This document shows positions 9,663 to 20,465 of a stretch of DNA of 64,000 nucleotides, in pieces. The notes under the pieces are model-generated. The model did no database searches, was not told where the DNA came from, and saw only the letters and a list, made by a program, of their open reading frames with translations. The translations under genes were made by a program, and so were the position numbers. Numbering within the stretch: position 1 is the stretch's first letter; each line of letters starts with the position of its first letter. The stretch is from Paenibacillus sp. G2S3 (GTDB lineage: Bacteria; Bacillota; Bacilli; Paenibacillales; Paenibacillaceae), in the NCBI RefSeq assembly GCF_030123105.1, contig NZ_CP126095.1:3968001-4032000 (forward strand), written 5' to 3'.

Positions 9663-10370
9663 TTAAACCATTCCGGAAGAGGAAGCCCAATCGGCAAAAT
9701 CTTCACCGCGAATCTTGTAGCGCTTGCTACTCTTTCGATAATTCAAAACCGCTCCCAATACATGTGCCCCTTGCTGCTCAAGCATCTGCTTCGCAGAGTT
9801 CGTATGCTTCAAGAGCACTTTTCCGGATTTAACAACTAACAATACCCCCTCGGTCATTTTTGCCAAGATAAGAGCATCCGAGAAGGGCATTAACACCGAA
9901 GATGAATCGATGACAATCGTATCAAATCGCTCGCTAAGCTCTGCGAATAACCTCGTCATTCCCGTTGATCCTAGTAAGTCAGCCGGATTGGGGGAGATTG
10001 GACCAGAGGTCAGTACAGAAAGCCCTTCTGAATCCTCAATAGAAAAAATACAATCCTCAATACGGGTTTGATCCACTAGAATGCTACTTAATCCGACCCA
10101 ATTAGGTAGATCGAATGCCTTATGCACAGTTGGTGTGCGCAAATCTCCATCGATCAGCAGCACGGTTCTACCCGTTTCCGCCATGGCTATAGCCAAGTTC
10201 ATCGCGACTGTCGACTTGCCCTCATCTGGAAGAGAGCTTGTGACTAATAAAGAACGGATTTCTCCACCTACTCGGGTATAGCGAATATTGGAGCGTATCG
10301 TTCGGAATTGATCTCCATTAGATGACTTCGGTTGTTCCAGGCAATACAATTTTGGCGTTTTCTTCTTCAT
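9663..10370 (-). CDS. CpsD/CapB-type BY-kinase (tyrosine autokinase ATPase subunit)
   Basis: A 235-residue cytoplasmic P-loop protein. Walker A is SSLPDEGKSTVAMNLA (~45-60), Walker A' is VLLIDGDLRTP (~70-80) and Walker B is DTIVIDSSSV (~145-155), as in bacterial tyrosine kinases paired with a Wzz-like membrane adaptor. The C-terminal tail (KRYKIRGEDFADWASSSG) has only one tyrosine after the core and lacks the usual Tyr cluster, so autophosphorylation may be reduced or use other residues. The start overlaps the adaptor gene by 53 bp, which suggests coupled synthesis of the two subunits. Confidence 0.92.
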   Translation of the reverse strand: MKKKTPKLYCLEQPKSSNGDQFRTIRSNIRYTRVGGEIRSLLVTSSLPDEGKSTVAMNLAIAMAETGRTVLLIDGDLRTPTVHKAFDLPNWVGLSSILVDQTRIEDCIFSIEDSEGLSVLTSGPISPNPADLLGSTGMTRLFAELSERFDTIVIDSSSVLMPFSDALILAKMTEGVLLVVKSGKVLLKHTNSAKQMLEQQGAHVLGAVLNYRKSSKRYKIRGEDFADWASSSGMV

Positions 10371-11076
10371 GTCTGCTGGCTCCTTCTACTGAATTGGATT
10401 TCGACTTCGCCCGCCGTTTCCGTGGCTTCAATTTCCCCACCGTTCCCAGAAGAGGAAGCTGCAAATCCAACTGAATGTTTTTGGCGCTTCTCACAGGTTT
10501 CTCTGCCAATTCCCGTAGAATGGAAAAAGCGACCCCAGCAATCAATGAAAGTCCGAAAGCAACGACCATATTAAAGACAGGCTTGGGTGAGATCGCTTCA
10601 AAAGGAACCTTCGCTCGGTCGAGAAACACAACATTTTCAACCCCCATAATCGCTTGGATGTTCTCGTTGAAGGCCTCCCCAAAGCCATTAGCAATATTCG
10701 TTGCCCGCTGAGCACTAGAATCTGTCACAATTACCGTCGTCACGAGTGACTCACTACTTGTTCTTGTCTTAACTTTTTCTAATAGTTTTTCAGGGGTCAT
10801 ATTTAATTGCAGCCTTCTAACGACCTCTTCAGCGATTCTGCTGCTTCGAATAATTTCCCCGTAAGTGGTTACTAGTTTTTGCCCTGCCATAATGTCATTA
10901 ATTGCTTTCTGCTGCCTGTCCCCTTGAATAAGAATAGAAGCTGTCGCCTCATATTTCGGCTTCAAAACATAATAGCTTACGAAGCTAGCGAGACCGACTG
11001 CAACGATACATAACACAATGATGAACAGCAGCCTACGTTTCACTAGTTTCAAAATGCTGCCCAGTTCAAATTCCAT
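10318..11076 (-). CDS. Wzz/CapA/YveK-type chain-length and kinase-activating membrane protein
   Basis: A 252-residue protein with two membrane helices (~15-37 and ~168-188) flanking an extracellular domain, the standard chain-length determinant pattern of Gram-positive polysaccharide co-polymerases; KPVFNMVVAFGLSLIAGVAFSIL is the second helix with the typical preceding proline. The cytoplasmic C-terminus (~190-252) should bind and activate the BY-kinase encoded next. It is the first gene of the exopolysaccharide operon, with TAGGAG ribosome binding bases upstream of the ATG. Confidence 0.9.
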   Translation of the reverse strand: MEFELGSILKLVKRRLLFIIVLCIVAVGLASFVSYYVLKPKYEATASILIQGDRQQKAINDIMAGQKLVTTYGEIIRSSRIAEEVVRRLQLNMTPEKLLEKVKTRTSSESLVTTVIVTDSSAQRATNIANGFGEAFNENIQAIMGVENVVFLDRAKVPFEAISPKPVFNMVVAFGLSLIAGVAFSILRELAEKPVRSAKNIQLDLQLPLLGTVGKLKPRKRRAKSKSNSVEGASRHEEENAKIVLPGTTEVI

Positions 11077-11130
11077 CGTTCATTTCTCCTAACAGTTGAT
11101 GTATTTTCGTCTTCTTCAACAAGAAGTATT

Positions 11131-11159
11131 ATTGTATATTCTTATTCTCGTCCGCCCAA
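11131..11159 (-). promoter_or_regulatory. Candidate sigma-A promoter of the EPS operon
   Basis: On the minus strand TTGGGC (11159-11154) and TACAAT (11136-11131) are separated by 17 bp, about 55 bp upstream of the first EPS gene. A short hairpin (CTTCTT/AAGAAG, 11111-11126) lies at the expected transcript start. Confidence 0.45.
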
Positions 11160-11240
11160 TATATGTCCAATATAAGCTGAAAATTTATAAGTCTTCATTT
11201 TAATAGAACCACTCGAGCTCTCTATTAAATTCCAACACAA

Positions 11241-11283
11241 ATAGGCAGCCTTCCAGCAAAATCATACTGGTAGACTGCCTTAT
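11241..11283 (-). terminator. Hairpin between the HAAS remnant and the EPS operon
   Basis: AGGCAG (11243-11248) pairs with CTGCCT (11275-11280), with further imperfect pairing inside (CCAG/CTGG) and only a weak T tract. It probably ends transcription of the broken HAAS gene. Confidence 0.5.
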
Positions 11284-11339
11284 TTATTTACTGCTTTGCT
11301 CTTTAAATATATATTTTAACGATGATTTTTGAGAAACTC

Positions 11340-12139
11340 TTACGAGACATTTTTGCGTTTCAGGATGTGATAGACATTGCTGAACATCCCCGACAGAATA
11401 CCGGCAATCGGGAACACGGCCCAATTGACATCCCAGCGCTGATAGACAAAACCTGTGAACAAGAAGATCACTGTCCACAACACTGCCCCTACAACTCCAA
11501 TAAATCGTTCCACTTCCTTCTTCAGTACAGTGACTTTAGACTCCTCCAGCAGCTTCGTAAACGCGCCTTGAATGTTTCCATAATAGATAAATAGGAACAC
11601 TGCCACTGCTGCGATCAGTAGGAAGGCCGAGACTCCATAAGGAGTGAAGTCATCATTGACAAATGAAGTTGCGAAGATAAAAGCTAACGACAACACGCAT
11701 ATGCAAACTCCAGTATTCCAACAAGTCCTAACATCGAGCCTTTATCAGCCACAATAGCATTTTTATTTTCAAACAGTGTATCAAGACCAATCAGAAGCGC
11801 CACCCCACACGCGCAGAGAAAAACGCCGATACCGGTCCATAGCCCTGAGCTACGTCTGGCAGCCATATAAGTATACGTCTCTTCTTCCGTCAGCACAGGC
11901 AAATTCACAACCTGCTCCGATTCGACAGGATGGATACCGAGCTCAGCGGTCAGCTCCTCAATATTACCGAATTCTGAAATAACGATGCCGATCGCTTCAT
12001 TCTCCGACTTACCATCATGCTTCAACTCCTGATACTTCTCCTCCATCCCGGACAGCAGCTACTGCTTCAGATGTTCAAGTTCTGGGGTTTTTGGCAGACT
12101 AGCGAACATATTATCCAGATACACTACAATCGTCTCCAT
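11340..12139 (-). pseudogene. HAAS/DUF1700-type membrane protein gene, broken by an amber codon and a frameshift
   Basis: Read on the minus strand from the ATG at 12139, the protein starts METIVVYLDNMFASLPKTP and reaches an in-frame TAG (12061-12059) after 26 codons, then continues in the same frame (LLSGMEEKYQELKHDG..., with the signalling-type HAAS segment ENEAIGIVISEFGNIEEL). Near 11690-11700 the frame changes; the second frame (11340-11696) continues with several membrane helices to the stop. Together the pieces resemble the permease-prefix/HAAS membrane proteins that normally follow PadR regulators, which is exactly the position here (6 bp after the PadR stop). Two independent lesions indicate a decayed gene. 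Confidence 0.8.
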
Positions 12140-12145
12140 GCTCTA

Positions 12146-12472
12146 TCACCACTCCCTGATAAATTGGTTAACAACTTCCTGTGTAACCTTCCATTCCTCA
12201 CATTTCTCTTTGTAATAGGCGAGACCTAGCGGAGTAATCCGGTAATACGTGCGCCGCTTGCCGAGACTCTCATCTTGAAAAAAGGATTCAGTGTAACCGT
12301 TCTTCTCTAACCGTGTAAAGGCGGAATACAATGTTGTCTCCTTCATAATGTACTTCTCCTGTGTCAGCTGCCTGATGTTTTTGGAAATTTCATACCCATA
12401 GGATTCTCCATCCATAAGCATGTAAAGGATCAGCGTATCATTGTAGCCACGTATAACATCACTGCTGATCAA
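12146..12472 (-). CDS. PadR-family transcriptional regulator
   Basis: A 108-residue winged-helix protein with the PadR signature: ILYMLMDGESYGYEISKNI in the first helix pair, TLYSAFTRLEKNGYTESF in the recognition helix region, and the wing RRTYYRITPLGLAYY. The start follows a strong GAGGAGG site. It precedes the broken HAAS gene by 6 bp; PadR/HAAS pairs usually form a small autoregulated envelope-stress or antimicrobial-response operon. The regulator itself appears intact. Confidence 0.9.
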   Translation of the reverse strand: MISSDVIRGYNDTLILYMLMDGESYGYEISKNIRQLTQEKYIMKETTLYSAFTRLEKNGYTESFFQDESLGKRRTYYRITPLGLAYYKEKCEEWKVTQEVVNQFIREW

Positions 12473-12492
12473 AAATGATATACCTCCTCGAT

Positions 12493-12548
12493 TACTTCAT
12501 CTGTCGTAGTAGTTGCGGTATATCACAATTGCTACGACAGATGAAGTA
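12493..12548. promoter_or_regulatory. 17-bp inverted repeat upstream of padR
   Basis: TACTTCATCTGTCGTAG (12493-12509) is repeated inverted at 12532-12548 with a 22-bp loop containing TATATCA. It lies directly before the PadR ribosome binding site, so it could be the autoregulatory operator or an attenuating hairpin; the perfect arms are seen directly, the role is inferred. Confidence 0.55.
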
Positions 12549-15130
<2,582 letters not shown>

Positions 15131-15176
15131 AATCACAAGAAATTCACTCTAAACAAGTTTTAGTTTAAAAAGTATA

Positions 15177-15216
15177 AGCCGCTATCATGGGATATCCCTT
15201 AGATAACGGCTTTTTT
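15177..15216 (+). terminator. Terminator of the collagen-like gene
   Basis: AGCCGCTATC (15177-15186) pairs with GATAACGGCT (15202-15211) with one G-T pair, followed by TTTTTT. It is one of three hairpins in this window sharing a CTATCATGG-type left arm. Confidence 0.85.
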
Positions 15217-15333
15217 ATCATTCCTATTATCGTTATTATGACAGCAAACGGATTAATTCAACTAAAGAATTCATACTGCATAATTTTTATACATTCCCTA
15301 AATATCCACATATTAAACTAACTAACAAAACAC

Positions 15334-15360
15334 AAAAAAACGGCAACTCTGCCGTTTTTT
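15334..15360. terminator. Bidirectional terminator
   Basis: A7-CGGCA-ACTC-TGCCG-T6: works in both directions, closing the collagen-like gene region and the drrAB operon. Confidence 0.85.
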
Positions 15361-15371
15361 CATTTCTAAAA

Positions 15372-16187
15372 TTATGTCCGGCGCATATATGCACGCACGG
15401 TAATAGGTGCAAATATCGCTACAATGACAGCAGCTCCAATAAGAGAAATTGCAAAGTCCCAACCTACGGTTCCATAGTTAGTAAGCTGTCGTACAGCAGA
15501 AACGAGATGTGAGATTGGATTGACTTTAACAAACCATTGTAACCAGTTAGGTAGCGTATCGACAGGCACGAATGCGTTAGATAGAAACGTAAGTGGGAAC
15601 AACACAATCATTGATATCCCCTGCACACTAGAAGCAGTTCGCGCAATCACACCGAAGAAAGCGAAGATCCAGCTAATCGACCAAGCACAGACAATAACTA
15701 GAAGCGCAGCAAATGCGACATGTTCCAGACCACCATCAGGACGGTAACCCATAATGTAGCCCATGGTAAATGTAAGCACAGTAGCAATCGTGTATCTAAT
15801 CGTGTCTGCCAACAAGGCTCCCGCTAACGGAGCTATCCGAGCAATTGGCAGTGACTTGAATCGGTCGAACACGCCTTTATCCATGTCCTCACGTAATTGG
15901 ACGCCAGTAACGATGGAGGTAGTGATGACGGTCTGCACAAGAATTCCGGGGATAATAACAGGCAAATAACTTACCACATCACCTGATATAGCCCCTCCAA
16001 AGATATAGGTAAACATCAGCGTGAAAATGATTGGCTGAAGCGTAACGTCGAACAATTGCTCAGGGGTACGTCGAATTTTCAGGATCCCACGATATGCCAT
16101 TGTTAAAGAATTGCGTACGGATTGACGGAAACTCGTATGGTTTTTCAATTGGCGGTTAACACCTGGATTTATTGTAGTAGTTCTCAT
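15372..16187 (-). CDS. ABC-2 type drug/antibiotic exporter permease (DrrB-like)
   Basis: A 271-residue membrane protein with about six helices and the ABC-2 permease pattern: cytoplasmic N-terminus, RRTPEQLFDVTLQPIIFTLMF, GIQ-type loop ending RFKSLPIARIAPL, and FPLTFLSNAFVPVDTLP near residue 200, which is the conserved DrrB/ABC2_membrane motif. It overlaps the ATPase gene by 4 bp. The pair should form an exporter of a small hydrophobic compound of the daunorubicin-resistance type; the substrate is unknown. A decayed second copy of its 3' end is found at 18444-18578. Confidence 0.92.
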   Translation of the reverse strand: MRTTTINPGVNRQLKNHTSFRQSVRNSLTMAYRGILKIRRTPEQLFDVTLQPIIFTLMFTYIFGGAISGDVVSYLPVIIPGILVQTVITTSIVTGVQLREDMDKGVFDRFKSLPIARIAPLAGALLADTIRYTIATVLTFTMGYIMGYRPDGGLEHVAFAALLVIVCAWSISWIFAFFGVIARTASSVQGISMIVLFPLTFLSNAFVPVDTLPNWLQWFVKVNPISHLVSAVRQLTNYGTVGWDFAISLIGAAVIVAIFAPITVRAYMRRT

Positions 16188-17215
16188 ACTCTTGCTGCCT
16201 CCTTAACCTTTGACTCTTGGGATGCTGTTGACGCATCATCCGTAGCACCATGACCAGTAATCGTTAGGAATACTTCATCAAGGGTCGGTTTCTGCACACT
16301 CATCTCAGCCAAGAGAATACCTTCCTCACGAAGCGAAATAAGCAGGTCTGTAACTAAATCGGCGTTCGCCATCGGTGCAGTTATTTTCCCGGTTTCGTAC
16401 GATACCACGGACTGAACTTGGAGCACATGTTCTACGCGCTGGCGAGCTAGTTCAATATCTTTTAGATTTTGAACTTTCAGGTGTAGTGATGTGGTACCCA
16501 CTGACGCTTTCAAATCATCCGCGGTACCCTCTGCGACGACTTGCCCGCGATCGATAACTGCGATCCGATCAGCCAGTTGATCTGCTTCTTCAAGGTACTG
16601 TGTAGTCAGAAGAACCGTTGATCCCGTATTCACTAACCTACGAATGGTATCCCACATTTGTGAACGAGTTCGAGGATCAAGCCCTGTAGTTGGTTCATCC
16701 AGGAAAATTAAAGGGGGTTGTGCAATAAGGCTAGCTGCCAAATCCAGACGACGACGCATACCGCCAGAGAAATTTCGAAGGGGCCGTTTAGCCGCCTCAG
16801 TCAAACCAAACTCTTCCAGCAGCTCTGTTGCTTTTTGCCGCGACTCTGCGCGCCCAAGCCCTAATAGCCGAGAGAAGATAATCAGATTCTCTGTAGCACT
16901 TAATGATTCATCGACTGAGGCATATTGCCCTGTCACACCAATTAATTGCCTAACAATCTGCGATTCCTTCACGACATCGTGCCCGAAGATTCGCGCTGAA
17001 CCTGCATCGGGGCGAAGTAAGGTAGCCAGCATCCGAATGACAGTAGTCTTTCCGGCCCCATTTGGACCAAGGACACCATAAATCGTACCTGTTTTCACGT
17101 TCAAATTCACGCCATCCACCGCGCGATTGTCACCGAATGTTTTGACCAGTCCACGCGCCTCGACGGCCCACTCGTCATGGTCTGGTGTTAGAATCTTGTT
17201 CTGTACATGCACCAT
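16184..17215 (-). CDS. ABC exporter ATPase (DrrA-like)
   Basis: A 343-residue ABC ATPase of the DrrA group. Walker A is GPNGAGKTT (~52-60), the signature is FSGGMRRRLDLA (~148-160), Walker B is LIFLDEPTTGLD (~168-179), and the long C-terminal extension contains the DrrA-type LDEVFLTITG motif. It energises the DrrB-like permease encoded downstream with a 4-bp overlap. Upstream of its start is a hairpin (17351-17377). A truncated, mutated copy of its first codons and its entire upstream region occurs at 20292-20756. Confidence 0.94.
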   Translation of the reverse strand: MVHVQNKILTPDHDEWAVEARGLVKTFGDNRAVDGVNLNVKTGTIYGVLGPNGAGKTTVIRMLATLLRPDAGSARIFGHDVVKESQIVRQLIGVTGQYASVDESLSATENLIIFSRLLGLGRAESRQKATELLEEFGLTEAAKRPLRNFSGGMRRRLDLAASLIAQPPLIFLDEPTTGLDPRTRSQMWDTIRRLVNTGSTVLLTTQYLEEADQLADRIAVIDRGQVVAEGTADDLKASVGTTSLHLKVQNLKDIELARQRVEHVLQVQSVVSYETGKITAPMANADLVTDLLISLREEGILLAEMSVQKPTLDEVFLTITGHGATDDASTASQESKVKEAARV

Positions 17216-17503
17216 TGTTATTCCTCCAACGTTTCAGATTATATTGTGATGATAAACGCCATTTATAAACTGAATTTAAACTAAGGTTAAAAGCTGAGTT
17301 TATAAATGAAATCTGCTTTCCGTTGAAAGCTATCCTGTAAATGCACAAATAACGGTGTAGCTCAATGCTACACCGTTTATTCTTTCAAAAATGCTTCTGC
17401 TTTGTCCATATGTTCATCTATTACCTGACCAGCAATACGTTCGGACACCAGAATCCTTATTACTAACATTTGCGCTGTTTTGGAATGCTAACGGACTCCA
17501 TGA
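17042..17503. repeat. Segment duplicated at 20292-20756
   Basis: This stretch (start of the DrrA gene plus its upstream region) is repeated almost exactly at 20292-20756. Shared landmarks are GTAGTCTTTCCGG-like bases at the left edge, the Walker A codons, the ATG region, the hairpin and the final ACGGACTCCATG. Homology stops at the same bases in both copies. Confidence 0.9.
17351..17377 (-). terminator. Hairpin upstream of drrA-like gene
   Basis: AACGGTGTAGC-TCAAT-GCTACACCGTT, an 11-bp perfect stem. It follows a short truncated minus-strand frame (ends at 17378, reading ...SERIAGQVIDEHMDKAEAF...) that may be the 3' remnant of a lost upstream gene. A copy of the hairpin, with one change, lies at 20604-20630. 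Confidence 0.7.
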
Positions 17504-17540
17504 TCTGATTGACATTCTTTATAGCCTTATCCCATAGCAA

Positions 17541-17579
17541 AAAGACGCTATCATCGGATAACCCATAAATAGCGTCTTT
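17541..17579 (-). terminator. Terminator after the SDR gene
   Basis: AAAGACGCTAT (17541-17551) pairs with ATAGCGTCTTT (17569-17579); on the minus strand it ends in a T tract. Second member of the CTATCAT-type hairpin family. Confidence 0.8.
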
Positions 17580-17610
17580 AATAATTTATGTACGGGACAT
17601 ATAAGTTTTA

Positions 17611-18294
17611 TTATGCGTTCAAATCCGTCATTGCTGGAATTTGAATTTCTTTGACACAGGAAGCTCTAGAAAGATTAACGACACATTTCACAATGGAGAC
17701 AATATCCTGAACAGGAATTCTTGTGCTATAAGGAATTTCTGCTGCCAGCTCACCCGGATTCACACAAGTTACTGCAATGCCATCCTTACGAACATGCTCA
17801 CGCAATGCATGTGTAATGCCACGCAGACCGAACTTTGAAGCTACAAATGATACCTGGTCATTATTGGTATGGTCCAGTCCTGCTGTGGAGCCAATTAGTA
17901 TAATTTTCCCTGCTTCCGATTGGCGAAGATTAGGCAGTACTGCCTGTATGCAGGTAATCGTCGAAGTTATATTCACATTTATAATGTTGGCAATGTCACT
18001 CGCCTTATCCTTGTCAAAGTTATAGTGAGCTTCAAAACCTTCTTTCTCCCAAATGCCTACGTTATAAACGAGAACATCAATCTTCTCCGATTGAATGCCC
18101 TTTGATAAGACTTGCGCGGCATCTGCCTGCGATAGATCTACTGCTATCCATTTTCGTTTTATGCCATCATTAAGATCCAGACTGCCTGGTCTGCTTCTGG
18201 AAACGATCCATACTTGATCGCCAGGATCAGGCAGCCCTTTCACAAATGCATCTCCCAGACCTTTACTTGCTCCCAAAATCAGATAGTTTCTCAT
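17611..18294 (-). CDS. SDR-family oxidoreductase with Phe at the catalytic Tyr position
   Basis: A 227-residue single-domain short-chain dehydrogenase/reductase. The NAD(P)-binding turn is ILGASKGLGDAF (~6-17), an acidic/NVG segment is VLVYNVGIWE (~84-93, usually NNAG), and the catalytic region reads IGSTAGLD...VSFVASKFGLRG. The Ser (~139) and Lys (~154) are present, but the Tyr of YxxxK is Phe here, so normal SDR catalysis is doubtful; the protein could be a binding or regulatory member, or use another acid. It is a lone gene between the drrAB operon and the remnant copy, with its own terminator. Confidence 0.85.
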   Translation of the reverse strand: MRNYLILGASKGLGDAFVKGLPDPGDQVWIVSRSRPGSLDLNDGIKRKWIAVDLSQADAAQVLSKGIQSEKIDVLVYNVGIWEKEGFEAHYNFDKDKASDIANIINVNITSTITCIQAVLPNLRQSEAGKIILIGSTAGLDHTNNDQVSFVASKFGLRGITHALREHVRKDGIAVTCVNPGELAAEIPYSTRIPVQDIVSIVKCVVNLSRASCVKEIQIPAMTDLNA

Positions 18295-18396
18295 ACCGTC
18301 TTCCTTCCATGTTTATCATTCTATTTTCATATCATATTACCATCGATGAACATGAAGAAGAAGAGTTAGAAGTCGAAATTAGGCAATTAACTTTTA

Positions 18397-18438
18397 AAAA
18401 AGCCACTATCATGGAGTACCCATAGACAGTGGCTTTTG
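18397..18438 (-). terminator. Terminator beside the drrB remnant
   Basis: AGCCACT (18401-18407) pairs with AGTGGCT (18428-18434); on the minus strand it is followed by six T. Third hairpin of the CTATCATGG type. Confidence 0.8.
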
Positions 18439-18443
18439 TTAAA

Positions 18444-18578
18444 TTATGTCCGGCGCATATATGCACGTACGGTAATCGGTGCAAATATCGCTACAATGAC
18501 AGCAGCTCCGATCAAAGAGATAGTGAAATCCCAACCTACGGTTCCATAGTTAGTAAGTTGTCATACAGCTGAAACGAG
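18444..18578 (-). pseudogene. Remnant of a second drrB-like gene (3' end only)
   Basis: Near-identical to the last ~45 codons of the intact permease gene at 15372 (shared TVRAYMRRT C-terminus and TAA stop). An Arg codon has become TGA (the CATAC bases near 18560), giving an in-frame stop, and similarity ends abruptly after GAAACGAG at about 18578. The rest of the gene is missing; see the drrA remnant at 20292. Confidence 0.9.
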
Positions 18579-18654
18579 GTTTTATGTGAAGCTGTCTCAT
18601 TTGGGTCCAGTGACAAACCGTGCGTTTACTTCATCGAAGCAAAATATTGACCTA

Positions 18655-19449
18655 TTAATGTCGCGTACGGAGCATACGTCCTACAAAATAAAGCATTTGT
18701 TTACGTGTGAAGAAACGTGACATTTGAGCTGAAATATAGTTTGTAAATCCTGGGATAGCAAATACTTTTCTAGCTTGAAGCGACCGAAGAGCGACTTGAA
18801 CCACATTTTCTGGAGTGTCTCGTTTCCCTACAGAAGCTTCTTCAGCTCCCACAACATTAAAAAATTCTGTTTCCGTAGACCCCGGACATAGCGCAAGAAA
18901 TTGTACGCCCCGTTTTCTATTTTCCTCCCATAGAGCCTGTGTAAATGATAATACAAAAGCTTTTGTCGCTCCATATACAGCCATATTAGGGAGAGGTTGA
19001 AATGCTGCTGTTGATGCAACGTTTATAATCACTCCGCTTTTTCTTCTTAACATCTCTGGCAAAAATAAATGGGTCAGATCTACTACCGCCAAAACATTTA
19101 GCATCACCTCTTCATGTTGTCTTGGACCAGACAGTTGTTCAAAAAGCCCATACGTAGCAAAACCTGCATTATTAATAAGAATATCAACGTTCAGACCACG
19201 TTCCATACATTGTTGATAGAGCCTGCTAGGAGAACCTTCTTGCGATAAATCAGCAACGATAACCTCCGCTTGAATATGAAATTCTCTTTGTAATTTTTCC
19301 GCTAAAGCAATCAATTTATCTTCGGAACGGGCGACTAATATCAAATGACTTCCTTTGGCTGCAAGTTCTCGAGCAAACGCTTCACCTATTCCTGAAGAAG
19401 CACCTGTAATCAACGTCCATTTATTTTGAATTGTAATCATTGCTATCAT
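18655..19449 (-). CDS. SDR-family oxidoreductase (DltE/YqjQ-like classical SDR)
   Basis: A 264-residue classical SDR: TGASSGIGEAFARELA (~14-29) for cofactor binding, INNAGFATYG (~95), catalytic Ser in NVASTAAFQ (~143), and YGATK (~160-164) with Tyr and Lys intact. The C-terminus carries a basic, slightly hydrophobic tail. A better start may be the second Met (19440). It is divergent from the TetR gene at 19638, which probably controls it. Substrate unknown. The pair occupies the place where the middle of the second drrAB copy should be. Confidence 0.9.
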   Translation of the reverse strand: MIAMITIQNKWTLITGASSGIGEAFARELAAKGSHLILVARSEDKLIALAEKLQREFHIQAEVIVADLSQEGSPSRLYQQCMERGLNVDILINNAGFATYGLFEQLSGPRQHEEVMLNVLAVVDLTHLFLPEMLRRKSGVIINVASTAAFQPLPNMAVYGATKAFVLSFTQALWEENRKRGVQFLALCPGSTETEFFNVVGAEEASVGKRDTPENVVQVALRSLQARKVFAIPGFTNYISAQMSRFFTRKQMLYFVGRMLRTRH

Positions 19450-19471
19450 CTCTCCCTTTAATGACCATCTA

Positions 19472-19484
19472 GAAACAGTGTTTC
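19472..19484. promoter_or_regulatory. Short palindrome in the SDR/TetR divergent region
   Basis: GAAAC-AGT-GTTTC, 22 bp upstream of the SDR start. A candidate operator for the divergent TetR protein; short enough to be chance. Confidence 0.3.
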
Positions 19485-19637
19485 AATATGAATCATTGTA
19501 TCCAAGTGAGGTTGCGTTGTCAAATAAAATTCTACATTTAATTATTGGCTATTTCTCTTCTACATCAGTAAAATAAGGTTTAGAAATAACGGCTATTTGA
19601 AAAAAGCTAAAGTAAAGTTCTAAGGAAGTGAAACTAC

Positions 19638-20291
19638 ATGCAAAAATCGTCCAAAGTATCTTCTATAGATGCTCAATCCGTTACAACCTACCCAAAAGCA
19701 AAACTACAGCATGCAGAAATATTAAGACTGAATATTATCGAAGCCGCTGCGGCCATTATGCATGAATCCGGACCTGAAGGTGTAACCATTCGCAAGGTTG
19801 CTGAAAAAATGGAATGTCCCACAAAAATCATTTATAACTTGTTTGGAAACAAGGAAGGTTTAGCGAAGGAGCTTTTTCTGCAAGGGTGTAAATTGTTGGC
19901 CGCTGCCTTTCAAGCGGTTCCAAAACAAGACAATCTAAATTTATTTCTTCGCGCTCTTGGACAAGCTTATTGGGATTTCTCACGGAATCATACCAGCTAT
20001 TATATGGTTATGTTCGGAGGGGCTTTTAGCGAATTCAAACCGGAGGAGGAAAGTTTACATGCTATCTTTACGGCACTACAACAAGTGATAGCCCTTATTA
20101 CAGAAGCCATCGAACAAGGGCTTATTAACGAGAAAGACCCCCTGCTTGTTGTGAACCTGGTGTGGGCGTCATTGCATGGCGTCATTCATCTGCATTTGGG
20201 GGGACATATTCAAATTGAAGAAACTGCTAAAACATTGTATGATAGATCAGTATCCAATTTAATTCATTCGTTCTTTAGAAGCGATAATTAA
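19638..20291 (+). CDS. TetR-family transcriptional regulator
   Basis: A 217-residue protein. The N-terminal HTH is AAAAIMHESGPEGVTIRKVAEKMECPTKIIYNLFGNKEGLAKELF (~36-80), followed by an all-helical ligand domain of the TetR_C_33/WHG type (QAYWDFSRNHTSYYMVMFGG near residue 115). It is divergent from the SDR gene and likely represses it. The coding sequence ends with TAA at 20289-20291; the very next base (20292) begins the drrA-remnant homology, so this stop forms the recombination junction. Confidence 0.9.
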   Translation: MQKSSKVSSIDAQSVTTYPKAKLQHAEILRLNIIEAAAAIMHESGPEGVTIRKVAEKMECPTKIIYNLFGNKEGLAKELFLQGCKLLAAAFQAVPKQDNLNLFLRALGQAYWDFSRNHTSYYMVMFGGAFSEFKPEEESLHAIFTALQQVIALITEAIEQGLINEKDPLLVVNLVWASLHGVIHLHLGGHIQIEETAKTLYDRSVSNLIHSFFRSDN

Positions 20292-20465
20292 AGTAGTCTT
20301 TTCGGCCCCATTTGGACCAAGGACACCATAAATCGTACCTGTTTTCACGTTCAAATTCACGCCATCCACCGCGCGATTGTCACCGAATGTTTTGACCAGT
20401 CCACGCGCCTCGACGGCCCACTCGTCATGGTCTGGTGTTAGAATCTTGTTCTGTACATGCATCAT
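20292..20465 (-). pseudogene. Remnant of a second drrA-like gene (5' end only)
   Basis: Starts MMHVQNKILTPDHDEWAVEA like the intact ATPase and runs only to Walker A, where GPNGAGKTT has become GPNGAEKTT (Gly to Glu). Coding similarity stops at 20292 next to the TetR stop; the frame then runs antisense into TetR. The upstream region, including the hairpin at 20604-20630, is also retained to about 20756. Confidence 0.92.

Noticed and set aside
16644..17081. 145-codon plus-strand frame opposite drrA
   Set aside because: Antisense to conserved Walker and signature motifs; no initiation signal.
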